A stretch of 5,052 bases of DNA from Eubacteriaceae bacterium (GTDB taxonomy: Bacteria > Bacillota > Clostridia > Eubacteriales > UBA1433). The stretch covers positions 1 to 5,052 of the forward strand of contig JAAZOI010000262.1 of assembly GCA_012797825.1 (NCBI GenBank). Direction: 5' to 3'. The notes below the pieces were generated by a model. That model was not told the origin of the DNA and made no database searches. It saw nothing but the letters and a program-made list of their open reading frames with translations. The translations under genes were made by a program, and so were the position numbers. Position 1 is the first letter of the stretch; every line of letters starts with the position of its first letter. Shown here piece after piece: positions 1 through 5,052 of this stretch.

Positions 1-478
1 TCAAATAGATAAAGATTATAAAAACAGAGTGCCTGTATTGCTGTGCATATTGAACGGCTCGGCTGTATTTGCGGTTGATTTAATGCGCAAGATGAAAACA
101 GACACGGAAATCTGTTTTATGCAAGCCAGTTCTTATGGAGATAATGTAGTAAGTAAAGGAACGGTCACAATATTAAAAAATATAAATATAAACCTTGAAG
201 GCAGGGATGTAATAATTGTTGATGATATAGCCGATACTTGCACAACACTTACATACTTGCTTGAACATCTTAAAGAATACAACCCTAATAGCATAAAATC
301 TTGTGTTCTATTAAATAAACTCGGCGTCAGAAAACCGCAAGAGGAAATTAAAATAGATTATAAAGGCGCAGATATACCCAATGAGTTCGTAGTAGGATAC
401 GGGCTTGATTATGCAAATAAATATAGAGACTTGCCTTATATAGGCATACTTAAAAAAAGCATTTATGAAAGAAAATAA
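1..478 (+). CDS. hpt: Hypoxanthine (guanine) phosphoribosyltransferase, 5'-partial
   Basis: This cytoplasmic purine-salvage enzyme transfers the phosphoribosyl group of PRPP to hypoxanthine or guanine, giving IMP or GMP. The reading frame is open from base 2 to the TAA at 476-478 (158 visible codons). The true start lies upstream: codons before the GTG at 29 (QIDKDYKNR...) already match the family region ahead of the pyrophosphate loop, so that GTG is internal. Visible motifs are the pyrophosphate-loop region LNGSAVF, the SSYGD flexible-loop motif, the PRPP-binding loop VDDIADTCTTL (bases about 218-250), and the C-terminal purine-binding segment EFVVGYGLDYANKYRDLPYIG, which is near-canonical. 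About 20-25 N-terminal residues are probably missing. Two oddities: the usual Lys of LKGS is Asn, and the conserved Gly of DTG in the PRPP loop is Cys (TGC, 239-241). The gene lies 18 bases before the ftsH start, the usual hpt-ftsH order in Firmicutes. The family call is secure; specificity for hypoxanthine over guanine is not resolved. Confidence 0.95.
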   Translation, partial: QIDKDYKNRVPVLLCILNGSAVFAVDLMRKMKTDTEICFMQASSYGDNVVSKGTVTILKNININLEGRDVIIVDDIADTCTTLTYLLEHLKEYNPNSIKSCVLLNKLGVRKPQEEIKIDYKGADIPNEFVVGYGLDYANKYRDLPYIGILKKSIYERK

Positions 479-496
479 CAAATAGGCAGGGAATAG

Positions 497-2338
497 ATGA
501 AGAAAAATTTTAAAGTATTTTTATTTTATTTGTTTATAATTGCAGGCATAATGGCAATTTTAACAATGATAAACAATTCGAAAAATAATTCGCAGACAAT
601 TTCATACAGCCAGGTTATTCAGCACCTTGAAGCCGGAAATGTCAACTCAATTACAATAGATAAAGGCAAGTACACGGCAACGCTGAAATTAAAAAACGGC
701 GATACCGTTATGGCGTATGTTTCACCGTATGCGTTTGATGAGCAGATAATTAAATATATACAGCCAGGCGGAGTAACTGTTGATTATGTTATACCCTCCA
801 ATAACGCTTGGGTAAGCACCGTCCTTCCGCTGATTTTAATGATAGGAACAGTAATATTTGTTTTCTTTTTATTAAATCAGCAATCGTCCGGAGGCGGAAG
901 GGTGATGAGCTTCGGCAAAAGCAGCGCAAAAATGTTTAACCCTTCCAATAAAAAAGTTACATTTAAAGACGTTGCCGGAGCGGATGAAGAAAAAGAGGAA
1001 ATGGCGGAAATTGTCGACTTTTTAAAGCATCCCGCAAAATATACCACGCTCGGGGCCAAAATACCTAAAGGAGTTTTAATGGTGGGTCCTCCAGGTACTG
1101 GTAAAACATTGCTTGCAAGAGCTGTTGCGGGCGAAGCCGATGTGCCGTTTTTTACTGTGAGCGGTTCGGAATTTGTTGAAATGTTTGTCGGCGTGGGCGC
1201 CTCGCGTGTGCGTGACTTGTTTGATAACGCAAAGAAAAATTCACCTTGCATAGTATTCATTGATGAAATTGACGCGGTTGGCAGACAAAGAGGAACAGGG
1301 CTTGGCGGCGGGCATGATGAAAGAGAGCAAACTCTTAATCAATTGCTTGTTGAAATGGACGGGTTCGGAATAAATGAAAATGTAATAGTCATAGCAGCGA
1401 CTAATCGCCCTGACGTGCTTGATCCGGCGTTGCTAAGACCGGGCAGATTTGACAGACAAATTGTTATAGGTATTCCGGACGTAAAAGGAAGAGAAGAAAT
1501 ACTAAAAGTTCATATAAAAAATAAACCGCTTGACAAAAGTGTAGATTTAAAAGTCATTGCAAAGGGAACAGTCGGATTCACAGGTGCGGATCTTGAAAAC
1601 CTGGTAAATGAAGCCGCATTGCTTGCGGCAAGACGAAATAAAAGAGCAATATCTGAAGCCGAATTGGAAGAAGCTAAAAAGAGAATTATAGCGGGGCCGG
1701 AAAAGAAGAGCCGAGTCGTTACGGAAGAAGACAAAAAAATTACTGCAATTCACGAAGTAGGGCATGCAATAGTTATGTATTTGCTTCCTAACTGCGATGA
1801 AGTGCATGAAATATCAATTATCCCGCGCGGAATGGCGGCAGGATATACAATTTCGCTTCCTGAAAATGATTCTGTTCATATGAAAAAACAAAAATTGCTT
1901 GATATGATAACGGGTCTTTTAGGCGGCAGAGCTGCCGAAAAAGTTGCACTTGACGATATATGCACAGGCGCGACAAATGATATAGAGCGAGCGACAGAAC
2001 TTGCGAGAAGAATGGTTATGGAATTCGGCATGAGCGATATGCTCGGCCCGATGACATTCGGTTCAGGAAGTCAGGAAGTATTTTTAGGCAGAGATTTTGC
2101 GAGAAGCAGAAATTACAGCGAAGAAGTTGCGGCTGCTATTGATAAGGAAGTAAGACAGATAATCGAAAACGGCTTTGTGAAAGCGCAGGAAATTTTATCG
2201 GAAAATAAAGCGGCTATGATGCGAGTTACAGAAGTACTGCTTGAAAAAGAAACACTGACCGGCAAAGAATTTAAAGATATATTCGTAGAAATAAGCGGTA
2301 AAGATGCAAACAATAATGATGATAAAAAAGATATGTAA
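497..2338 (+). CDS. ftsH: ATP-dependent zinc metalloprotease FtsH
   Basis: This membrane-anchored AAA+ protease forms a hexamer that pulls out and degrades misassembled membrane proteins and some cytosolic regulators. The 613-residue product is full length. In order: TM1 at about 6-25, an extracytoplasmic domain at about 26-105, TM2 at about 106-126, a Gly-rich linker, then the AAA domain with Walker A GPPGTGKT (197-204), pore loop FVGVG (230-234), Walker B IVFIDEID (252-259) and the second region of homology ending GRFDR (arginine fingers R317 and R320). The M41 peptidase domain has zinc motif HEVGH (419-423) and a probable third ligand D495 in TGATND. The usual motif is HEAGH, so the third position is changed; the ligands H419 and H423 and catalytic E420 are intact. 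The tail is hydrophilic (NNNDDKKDM). The ATG at 497 gives a standard MKKNFK start just before TM1 and follows a modest AGGG ribosome-binding site at 488-491. It sits 18 bases after hpt and 21 bases before the thioesterase gene, probably in one transcription unit. Confidence 0.98.
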   Translation: MKKNFKVFLFYLFIIAGIMAILTMINNSKNNSQTISYSQVIQHLEAGNVNSITIDKGKYTATLKLKNGDTVMAYVSPYAFDEQIIKYIQPGGVTVDYVIPSNNAWVSTVLPLILMIGTVIFVFFLLNQQSSGGGRVMSFGKSSAKMFNPSNKKVTFKDVAGADEEKEEMAEIVDFLKHPAKYTTLGAKIPKGVLMVGPPGTGKTLLARAVAGEADVPFFTVSGSEFVEMFVGVGASRVRDLFDNAKKNSPCIVFIDEIDAVGRQRGTGLGGGHDEREQTLNQLLVEMDGFGINENVIVIAATNRPDVLDPALLRPGRFDRQIVIGIPDVKGREEILKVHIKNKPLDKSVDLKVIAKGTVGFTGADLENLVNEAALLAARRNKRAISEAELEEAKKRIIAGPEKKSRVVTEEDKKITAIHEVGHAIVMYLLPNCDEVHEISIIPRGMAAGYTISLPENDSVHMKKQKLLDMITGLLGGRAAEKVALDDICTGATNDIERATELARRMVMEFGMSDMLGPMTFGSGSQEVFLGRDFARSRNYSEEVAAAIDKEVRQIIENGFVKAQEILSENKAAMMRVTEVLLEKETLTGKEFKDIFVEISGKDANNNDDKKDM

Positions 2339-2349
2339 ATTATAAAATT

Positions 2350-2355
2350 GAGGTG
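2350..2355 (+). promoter_or_regulatory. Ribosome binding site GAGGTG that fixes the thioesterase start
   Basis: GAGGTG matches the 3' part of the consensus AGGAGGTG and lies four bases before the ATG at 2360. A TTG at 2348 in the same frame would start four codons earlier, but its last base is the first base of this site. The ATG is therefore the supported start. Confidence 0.8.
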
Positions 2356-2359
2356 TTTT

Positions 2360-2734
2360 ATGGAATTTGATGTAAAAGTTGGAATGAGCAAAGAAATGCA
2401 GACAGTTGTAACAAAAGAAATGACGGCTTCTCATATGGGAAGCGGTTCGGCTCAAGTGTTATCAACCCCTTATATGATAACATTGATGGAAATGACAAGC
2501 TATCAGGCAGTACAGGATGCTCTGCCTGAAAATCACACAACGGTAGGCACAAGAGTATGCATTGACCATTTGGCGGCAACCCCGGTAGGAGGAACTGTTG
2601 TAACAAAAGCTACATTAAAAGAAATTGACCGCAAAAAACTTATATTTGAAGTTGAAAGTTTCTATAATGATAAACCGATTGGCAGAGGCACGCACGACAG
2701 ATTTATCATTGATACAACGAAATTCGGTAAATAA
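2360..2734 (+). CDS. FlK-family hotdog-fold acyl-CoA thioesterase
   Basis: This small cytoplasmic thioesterase (124 residues from the ATG at 2360) probably hydrolyses a short acyl-CoA; its natural substrate is unknown. Aligned from memory to fluoroacetyl-CoA thioesterase FlK of Streptomyces cattleya, the residues match with a constant offset of six. T36, E44 and H70 correspond to the catalytic T42, E50 and H76, G63 to G69, and R114 in GTHDR to R120. The blocks LMEMTSYQAV, CIDHLAATPVG and GTHDR are the shared signatures. The lid phenylalanines F33 and F36 of FlK, linked to selectivity for fluoroacetyl-CoA, fall on G27 and S30 here, so this is unlikely to be a fluoroacetate-resistance enzyme. 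A general housekeeping or short-chain acyl-CoA thioesterase is more plausible. There is no signal peptide or membrane segment. The gene follows ftsH by 21 bases and is probably cotranscribed, and it ends just before a strong terminator hairpin. Family confidence is high; substrate confidence is low. Confidence 0.87.
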   Translation: MEFDVKVGMSKEMQTVVTKEMTASHMGSGSAQVLSTPYMITLMEMTSYQAVQDALPENHTTVGTRVCIDHLAATPVGGTVVTKATLKEIDRKKLIFEVESFYNDKPIGRGTHDRFIIDTTKFGK

Positions 2735-2744
2735 TAAAAAATTG

Positions 2745-2781
2745 AAAAAAATATCTCGGGAAAACTTCCCGGGATATTTTT
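2745..2781. terminator. Probably bidirectional intrinsic terminator between convergent genes
   Basis: The arms 2747-2762 and 2766-2781 form a 16-base-pair stem with a single wobble pair (T2756 with G2773 in + strand transcript terms) and a three-base AAC loop. The core is CGGGAA/TTCCCG. A run of T at 2777-2781 follows the core on the + strand, and a run of A at 2745-2751 supplies the matching U run for - strand transcripts. It lies 10 bases after the thioesterase stop and 52 bases beyond the dusB stop, so it fits ending both converging units. Confidence 0.88.
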
Positions 2782-2833
2782 ATAGTAATTATAAATCTTA
2801 TAATGTTTTATTTATCGATTATTATATTTACAA

Positions 2834-3793
2834 CTATATGCCTAATATATCAAGAATCTCTTTTCTGCTTTCCGCCGAAGATATCTGATTTCTTATTTTA
2901 GCCGAATTAGGCAGTCCCTTTGTATACCAGAATATATGCTTTCTCATATTAGCTATTACATAACGTTCAACGCATCCCTCCAGCGCCATATCAAGATGAG
3001 CTTTTATCTGCTGCTTTATCTCGTCAGCCGAAGGTTTTATATAAAATCCTTCAGTTTTATATTGCTTAATCTGCGAAAATATCCAAGGGTTGCCCATAGC
3101 GGCGCGTCCTATCATTATTCCGTCGGCATTAGTCAATTCGAGTATATCCTCCGCTCTTTCGGGACTTGTTATGTCACCGCTGGCAATAACCGGTATATCT
3201 AATATATCTTTCACTTTTTTTATTATATTCCAGTCGCTGTGTCCTGAAAAAAACTGTTCCCTTGTTCGAGGATGTATAATAACTATGTCTGCTCCCGCTT
3301 TTTGCATAAGCAAAGAAAATTCAACCGCGTTTATTTCATTTTCATTCCAGCCCGATCGTATTTTTACGCTTAGGGGAAGGCCGCTTACATCTTTTACAGC
3401 CCTTACAATATCATACGCCTTATCAGGACACCTCATAAGCGCGCTGCCCTCGCCGCTTTTAACTACTTTGGGCACAGGGCATCCCATATTTATGTCAATT
3501 CCCTCAAAACCGGAATCGTTTATATAGTGTTCAACTGCCGACGACATTATGTCCGGTTCCGAGCCGAAAAGCTGAGCGACACAGTGGTATTCTTCATCAT
3601 CAGTTTTTAGCATTTTAATGCTTTTTTCATTTTTGTAGCATAAAGCCTTGGCGCTTATCATTTCGGTGTAAACAATATCCGCACCGCTCCGTTTGCAGAT
3701 AATTCTAAATGGCAGGTCTGTAATACCTGCCATGGGAGCTAAAGCTATATAATTTTTGTTTTTTATACTTTCGAGCAATTTATTTTTTTGCAT
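2834..3793 (-). CDS. dusB: tRNA-dihydrouridine synthase, DusB type
   Basis: This FMN-dependent enzyme uses NADPH to reduce specific uridines in the tRNA D-arm to dihydrouridine. The 319-residue product is full length. The TIM-barrel domain opens with the FMN-phosphate region motif APMAGITDLPFR (19-30). It carries the catalytic cysteine C105 in GIDINMGCPVPKVVKSGEGS, K144 in VKIRSGW, H174 in IIHPRTREQ, and the phosphate-binding GDI and IGRAAMGNPW (228-237) segments. The C-terminal helical tRNA-binding domain includes FWYTKGLPNSAKIR (288-301). The ATG at 3791-3793 leaves the usual short stretch before APMAG and overlaps the end of coaX by 14 bases. Only a weak GGGA (3802-3805, eight bases upstream) resembles a ribosome-binding site, so translation is probably coupled to coaX. 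It is the last gene of the leftward unit. The Dus family is certain; the exact subfamily and target uridine are inferred from overall style. Confidence 0.95.
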   Translation of the reverse strand: MQKNKLLESIKNKNYIALAPMAGITDLPFRIICKRSGADIVYTEMISAKALCYKNEKSIKMLKTDDEEYHCVAQLFGSEPDIMSSAVEHYINDSGFEGIDINMGCPVPKVVKSGEGSALMRCPDKAYDIVRAVKDVSGLPLSVKIRSGWNENEINAVEFSLLMQKAGADIVIIHPRTREQFFSGHSDWNIIKKVKDILDIPVIASGDITSPERAEDILELTNADGIMIGRAAMGNPWIFSQIKQYKTEGFYIKPSADEIKQQIKAHLDMALEGCVERYVIANMRKHIFWYTKGLPNSAKIRNQISSAESRKEILDILGI

Positions 3794-4556
3794 TATTTTT
3801 ATCCCAGATAATCTTCATTCCTTTTAATGTAAGCATAGGATCATATACGTCAATGACATCGGTTAAAGATTCAATAATCTGAGCATATCCGCCTGTCGCT
3901 ATAACTTTTGCATCCAAATATCCCGAATCTTTTTTCATTTTATTGACTATATATTCCACAGACCCCACATGCCCGAACACAAGCCCTGCCTGCATGCTGG
4001 TTATAGTATTTTTCGCAAGTATCGAAGGCGGGCTTTTTATCTCTATATGAGGAAGCAAAGCAGCCTTAGACCAAAGCGCGTCGGCGGAAATCTGAATTCC
4101 CGGAGCTGTAACAGCCGCGAAAAATATTCCGTCAGATCCGACCATGTTATAAGTCGTTGCGGTTCCGAAATCAAGCACTAAGCACGGGCCTCCGTGCAGA
4201 TAATATCCCGCTACCGCGTCTGCTATCCTGTCTGCGCCCACTTCTCTGGGGTCATCTGTCTGAATAAAAATACCTGTTTTAATTCCCGCTTTTACAATTA
4301 ACGGAGTTATATTAAATGTTTTATTAATCGTGTTTATAAACGAGTGCATAACATTGGGTACAACAGAAGAAATGACAACGCCTTTAACTTGCTTTTTATC
4401 AAAACCATTATGCAAAAACCATGCGTTAATAAGTATTGTATATTCGTCACTTGATTTCTGAGGAGCTGTCATGAGTTTCCATACAGCAAGAATTTCATCG
4501 TCTTTAAATAATCCGAATCTGCACGTTGTATTTCCTATGTCAATTACTAAAATCAT
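3780..4556 (-). CDS. coaX: Type III pantothenate kinase
   Basis: This cytoplasmic kinase phosphorylates pantothenate to 4'-phosphopantothenate, the first step of CoA synthesis. Type III enzymes belong to the ASKHA fold and typically need a monovalent cation and escape CoA feedback inhibition. The 258-residue product has normal length. Visible motifs are the first phosphate loop DIGNTTCRFG (6-15), VVISSVVPNV (60-69), the pantothenate/catalytic segment DPREVGADR (102-110, catalytic Asp D109), the second phosphate motif LDFGTATTYN (128-137), APGIQISADAL (151-161), the KNTITSMQAG segment (182-191) and ATGGYAQII (220-228). An oddity: the GG that normally precedes the xxAPG loop is AA here (A147-A148). 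The ATG at 4554-4556 is preceded at six bases by a good ribosome-binding site. The upstream neighbour, 44 bases away, is an ECF vitamin transporter S component; dusB overlaps its 3' end by 14 bases. Confidence 0.97.
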   Translation of the reverse strand: MILVIDIGNTTCRFGLFKDDEILAVWKLMTAPQKSSDEYTILINAWFLHNGFDKKQVKGVVISSVVPNVMHSFINTINKTFNITPLIVKAGIKTGIFIQTDDPREVGADRIADAVAGYYLHGGPCLVLDFGTATTYNMVGSDGIFFAAVTAPGIQISADALWSKAALLPHIEIKSPPSILAKNTITSMQAGLVFGHVGSVEYIVNKMKKDSGYLDAKVIATGGYAQIIESLTDVIDVYDPMLTLKGMKIIWDKNNAKK

Positions 4557-4562
4557 TTAATT

Positions 4563-4569
4563 ACCGCCT
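4563..4569 (-). promoter_or_regulatory. Ribosome binding site of coaX (AGGCGGT)
   Basis: Read on the - strand, AGGCGGT differs from consensus AGGAGGT by one base and lies six bases ahead of the coaX ATG. It confirms the chosen start, which places DIGNT at the usual distance from the N-terminus. Confidence 0.75.
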
Positions 4570-4593
4570 GATTAATTTATGTATTTAAATATT

Positions 4594-4623
4594 ATTATAA
4601 TTATTGACGTCTTGTTCTGTAAT
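4594..4623 (-). promoter_or_regulatory. Possible internal promoter ahead of coaX
   Basis: On the - strand a perfect TATAAT (4599 down to 4594) is preceded at 18 bases by ATTACA (4623 down to 4618), which matches four of six positions of TTGACA. Transcription would begin near 4587, giving a leader of about 30 bases that includes the coaX ribosome-binding site. The -35 element overlaps the 3' end of the ECF gene. The region is very AT-rich, so a chance match is quite possible. Confidence 0.25.
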
Positions 4624-5052
4624 AAACAGTAATTATTGCGGTTGTAAGAATTGCTCCGCTTACAGCTTCTATGGTCGCGTTGGTTGTAATAATTAAGAGC
4701 AAAAATTCTCTGAATGTTTTGCCGATTATTTCAACTATTTTACTCGCGTAGAAAATATATAGCGCGCCCATAACCAATACTGTGTTGGTAATCATACCAA
4801 AAGCTCCCGCAAGAGCGCTGCCGACAGCCACTCTGGCTGTATTCTTGCCGGTTTTTTTAAGAGCAGTATAATTTTTTGCTATCAGAGAAAAAACGTAATA
4901 AGATACAACTCCAATAAACATTCTTGGAACTACTGACACTAAAGGATTGATAAATAAAGGATCTAAAACTGATAAAGGTGCTATCATGGCTCTAATCATT
5001 ATAACTATGCCGATAGCTGTGCCAATAAGCCATCCGGCTTTAGGGCCTTTAA
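4601..5052 (-). CDS. ECF transporter S component, probably pantothenate-type; N-terminus outside window
   Basis: This is the substrate-binding membrane subunit of an energy-coupling-factor vitamin importer, which works with shared EcfA/EcfA' ATPases and EcfT (not in this window). The frame is open to the window edge at 5052, so the ATG at 4999 is internal. The 149 visible residues begin KGPKAGWLIGTAIG, the GPxxGxxxG signature typical of the middle of these proteins. About 40-50 N-terminal residues are therefore missing. Hydrophobic spans lie at about 5-24, 40-58, 74-101 and 117-144 of the visible part, consistent with the last four of six helices. Other family-like blocks are NPLVSVVPRMFIG, GMITNTVLVMG and TNATIEAVSGAILTTAI. 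The product ends in a basic tail (RTRRQ), facing the cytoplasm by the positive-inside rule. Adjacency to coaX suggests pantothenate (PanT-like) as substrate; this is inference from context, and another vitamin such as a thiamine precursor or folate cannot be excluded. Confidence 0.85.
   Translation of the reverse strand, partial: KGPKAGWLIGTAIGIVIMIRAMIAPLSVLDPLFINPLVSVVPRMFIGVVSYYVFSLIAKNYTALKKTGKNTARVAVGSALAGAFGMITNTVLVMGALYIFYASKIVEIIGKTFREFLLLIITTNATIEAVSGAILTTAIITVYYRTRRQ

Noticed and set aside
29..31. GTG at 29 as the hpt start
   Set aside because: Family-like residues continue in frame upstream to the window edge, and the enzyme would lack its N-terminal segment, so the true start is outside the window.
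877..1260. 127-codon open frame on the - strand inside ftsH
   Set aside because: It is antisense to the highly conserved AAA region, its Ser/Pro/Ala-rich product looks like a mirror translation, and it has no recognisable domain.
1510..1807. Two overlapping - strand open frames inside ftsH
   Set aside because: Both are antisense shadows of the AAA/peptidase region, with no ribosome-binding site or family resemblance.
2113..2606. Several - strand open frames across the ftsH 3' end and the thioesterase gene
   Set aside because: They overlap two well-supported + strand genes, and their composition fits shadow translation of AT-rich coding DNA.
2788..2804. Seven-base perfect inverted repeat ATTATAA/TTATAAT with a three-base spacer, containing TATAAT on both strands
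   Set aside because: It is made only of A and T in an AT-rich spacer, has no convincing -35 partner, and would only drive antisense transcripts. Probably chance.
2625..2888. 87-codon + strand open frame running from the thioesterase gene through the terminator
   Set aside because: It overlaps the thioesterase in another frame, crosses the terminator hairpin and enters dusB antisense; no plausible start signal.
3090..3527. 145-codon + strand open frame opposite dusB
   Set aside because: It is antisense to the FMN-binding core of DusB, whose motifs are all present on the - strand; the product has no recognisable features.
4997..4999. ATG at 4999 as the start of the ECF S component
   Set aside because: It would remove the GPxxGxxxG signature and the helix that is clearly encoded in frame upstream; the gene continues past the window edge.
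1..5052. CRISPR array, tRNA/rRNA gene, insertion sequence, riboswitch, toxin-antitoxin or defence module
   Set aside because: Reading both strands showed no direct-repeat array, no transposase-like frame with terminal repeats, no tRNA-like cloverleaf and no leader long enough for a known riboswitch. All space is taken by housekeeping genes.

Overview
The window is AT-rich and compact. It holds six protein-coding genes, with no gap longer than about 100 bases. Protein style and gene content (hpt followed by ftsH, type III pantothenate kinase, DusB-type tRNA dihydrouridine synthase, ECF vitamin transporter S component) point to a low-GC Firmicute. It is most likely a member of the Clostridia, perhaps a Ruminococcaceae/Oscillospirales-type gut anaerobe. 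That placement is inferred from sequence style and was not checked against a database.

Layout: the left half (1-2734) reads on the + strand. It starts inside hpt (purine salvage, 5' end outside the window), continues after 17 bases into a complete ftsH (membrane AAA+ zinc protease), and after 21 bases into a short hotdog-fold thioesterase of the FlK family. The spacing suggests one transcription unit. The right half (2834-5052) reads on the - strand in the order ECF transporter S component (N-terminus outside the window), coaX, dusB. The ECF-coaX gap is 44 bases, and coaX and dusB overlap by 14 bases. The two units converge on a 99-base intergenic stretch containing a strong hairpin flanked by A and T runs, which probably terminates transcription from both sides.

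Functionally this is housekeeping: purine salvage, membrane protein quality control, pantothenate uptake (inferred) and phosphorylation at the entry to CoA synthesis, acyl-CoA thioester hydrolysis, and tRNA modification. The neighbourhood resembles the tilS-hpt-ftsH-coaX region known from Bacilli. Here, however, coaX is inverted relative to ftsH, paired with an ECF S component, and a FlK-like thioesterase sits directly after ftsH.

I found no mobile element, CRISPR array, RNA gene, toxin-antitoxin or defence system, and nothing that amounts to an undescribed system. The points most worth a second look are modest: an altered PRPP loop in Hpt, a FlK-type thioesterase that keeps the catalytic residues but lacks the fluoroacetate-gating phenylalanines, and the pairing of the ECF S component with CoaX.
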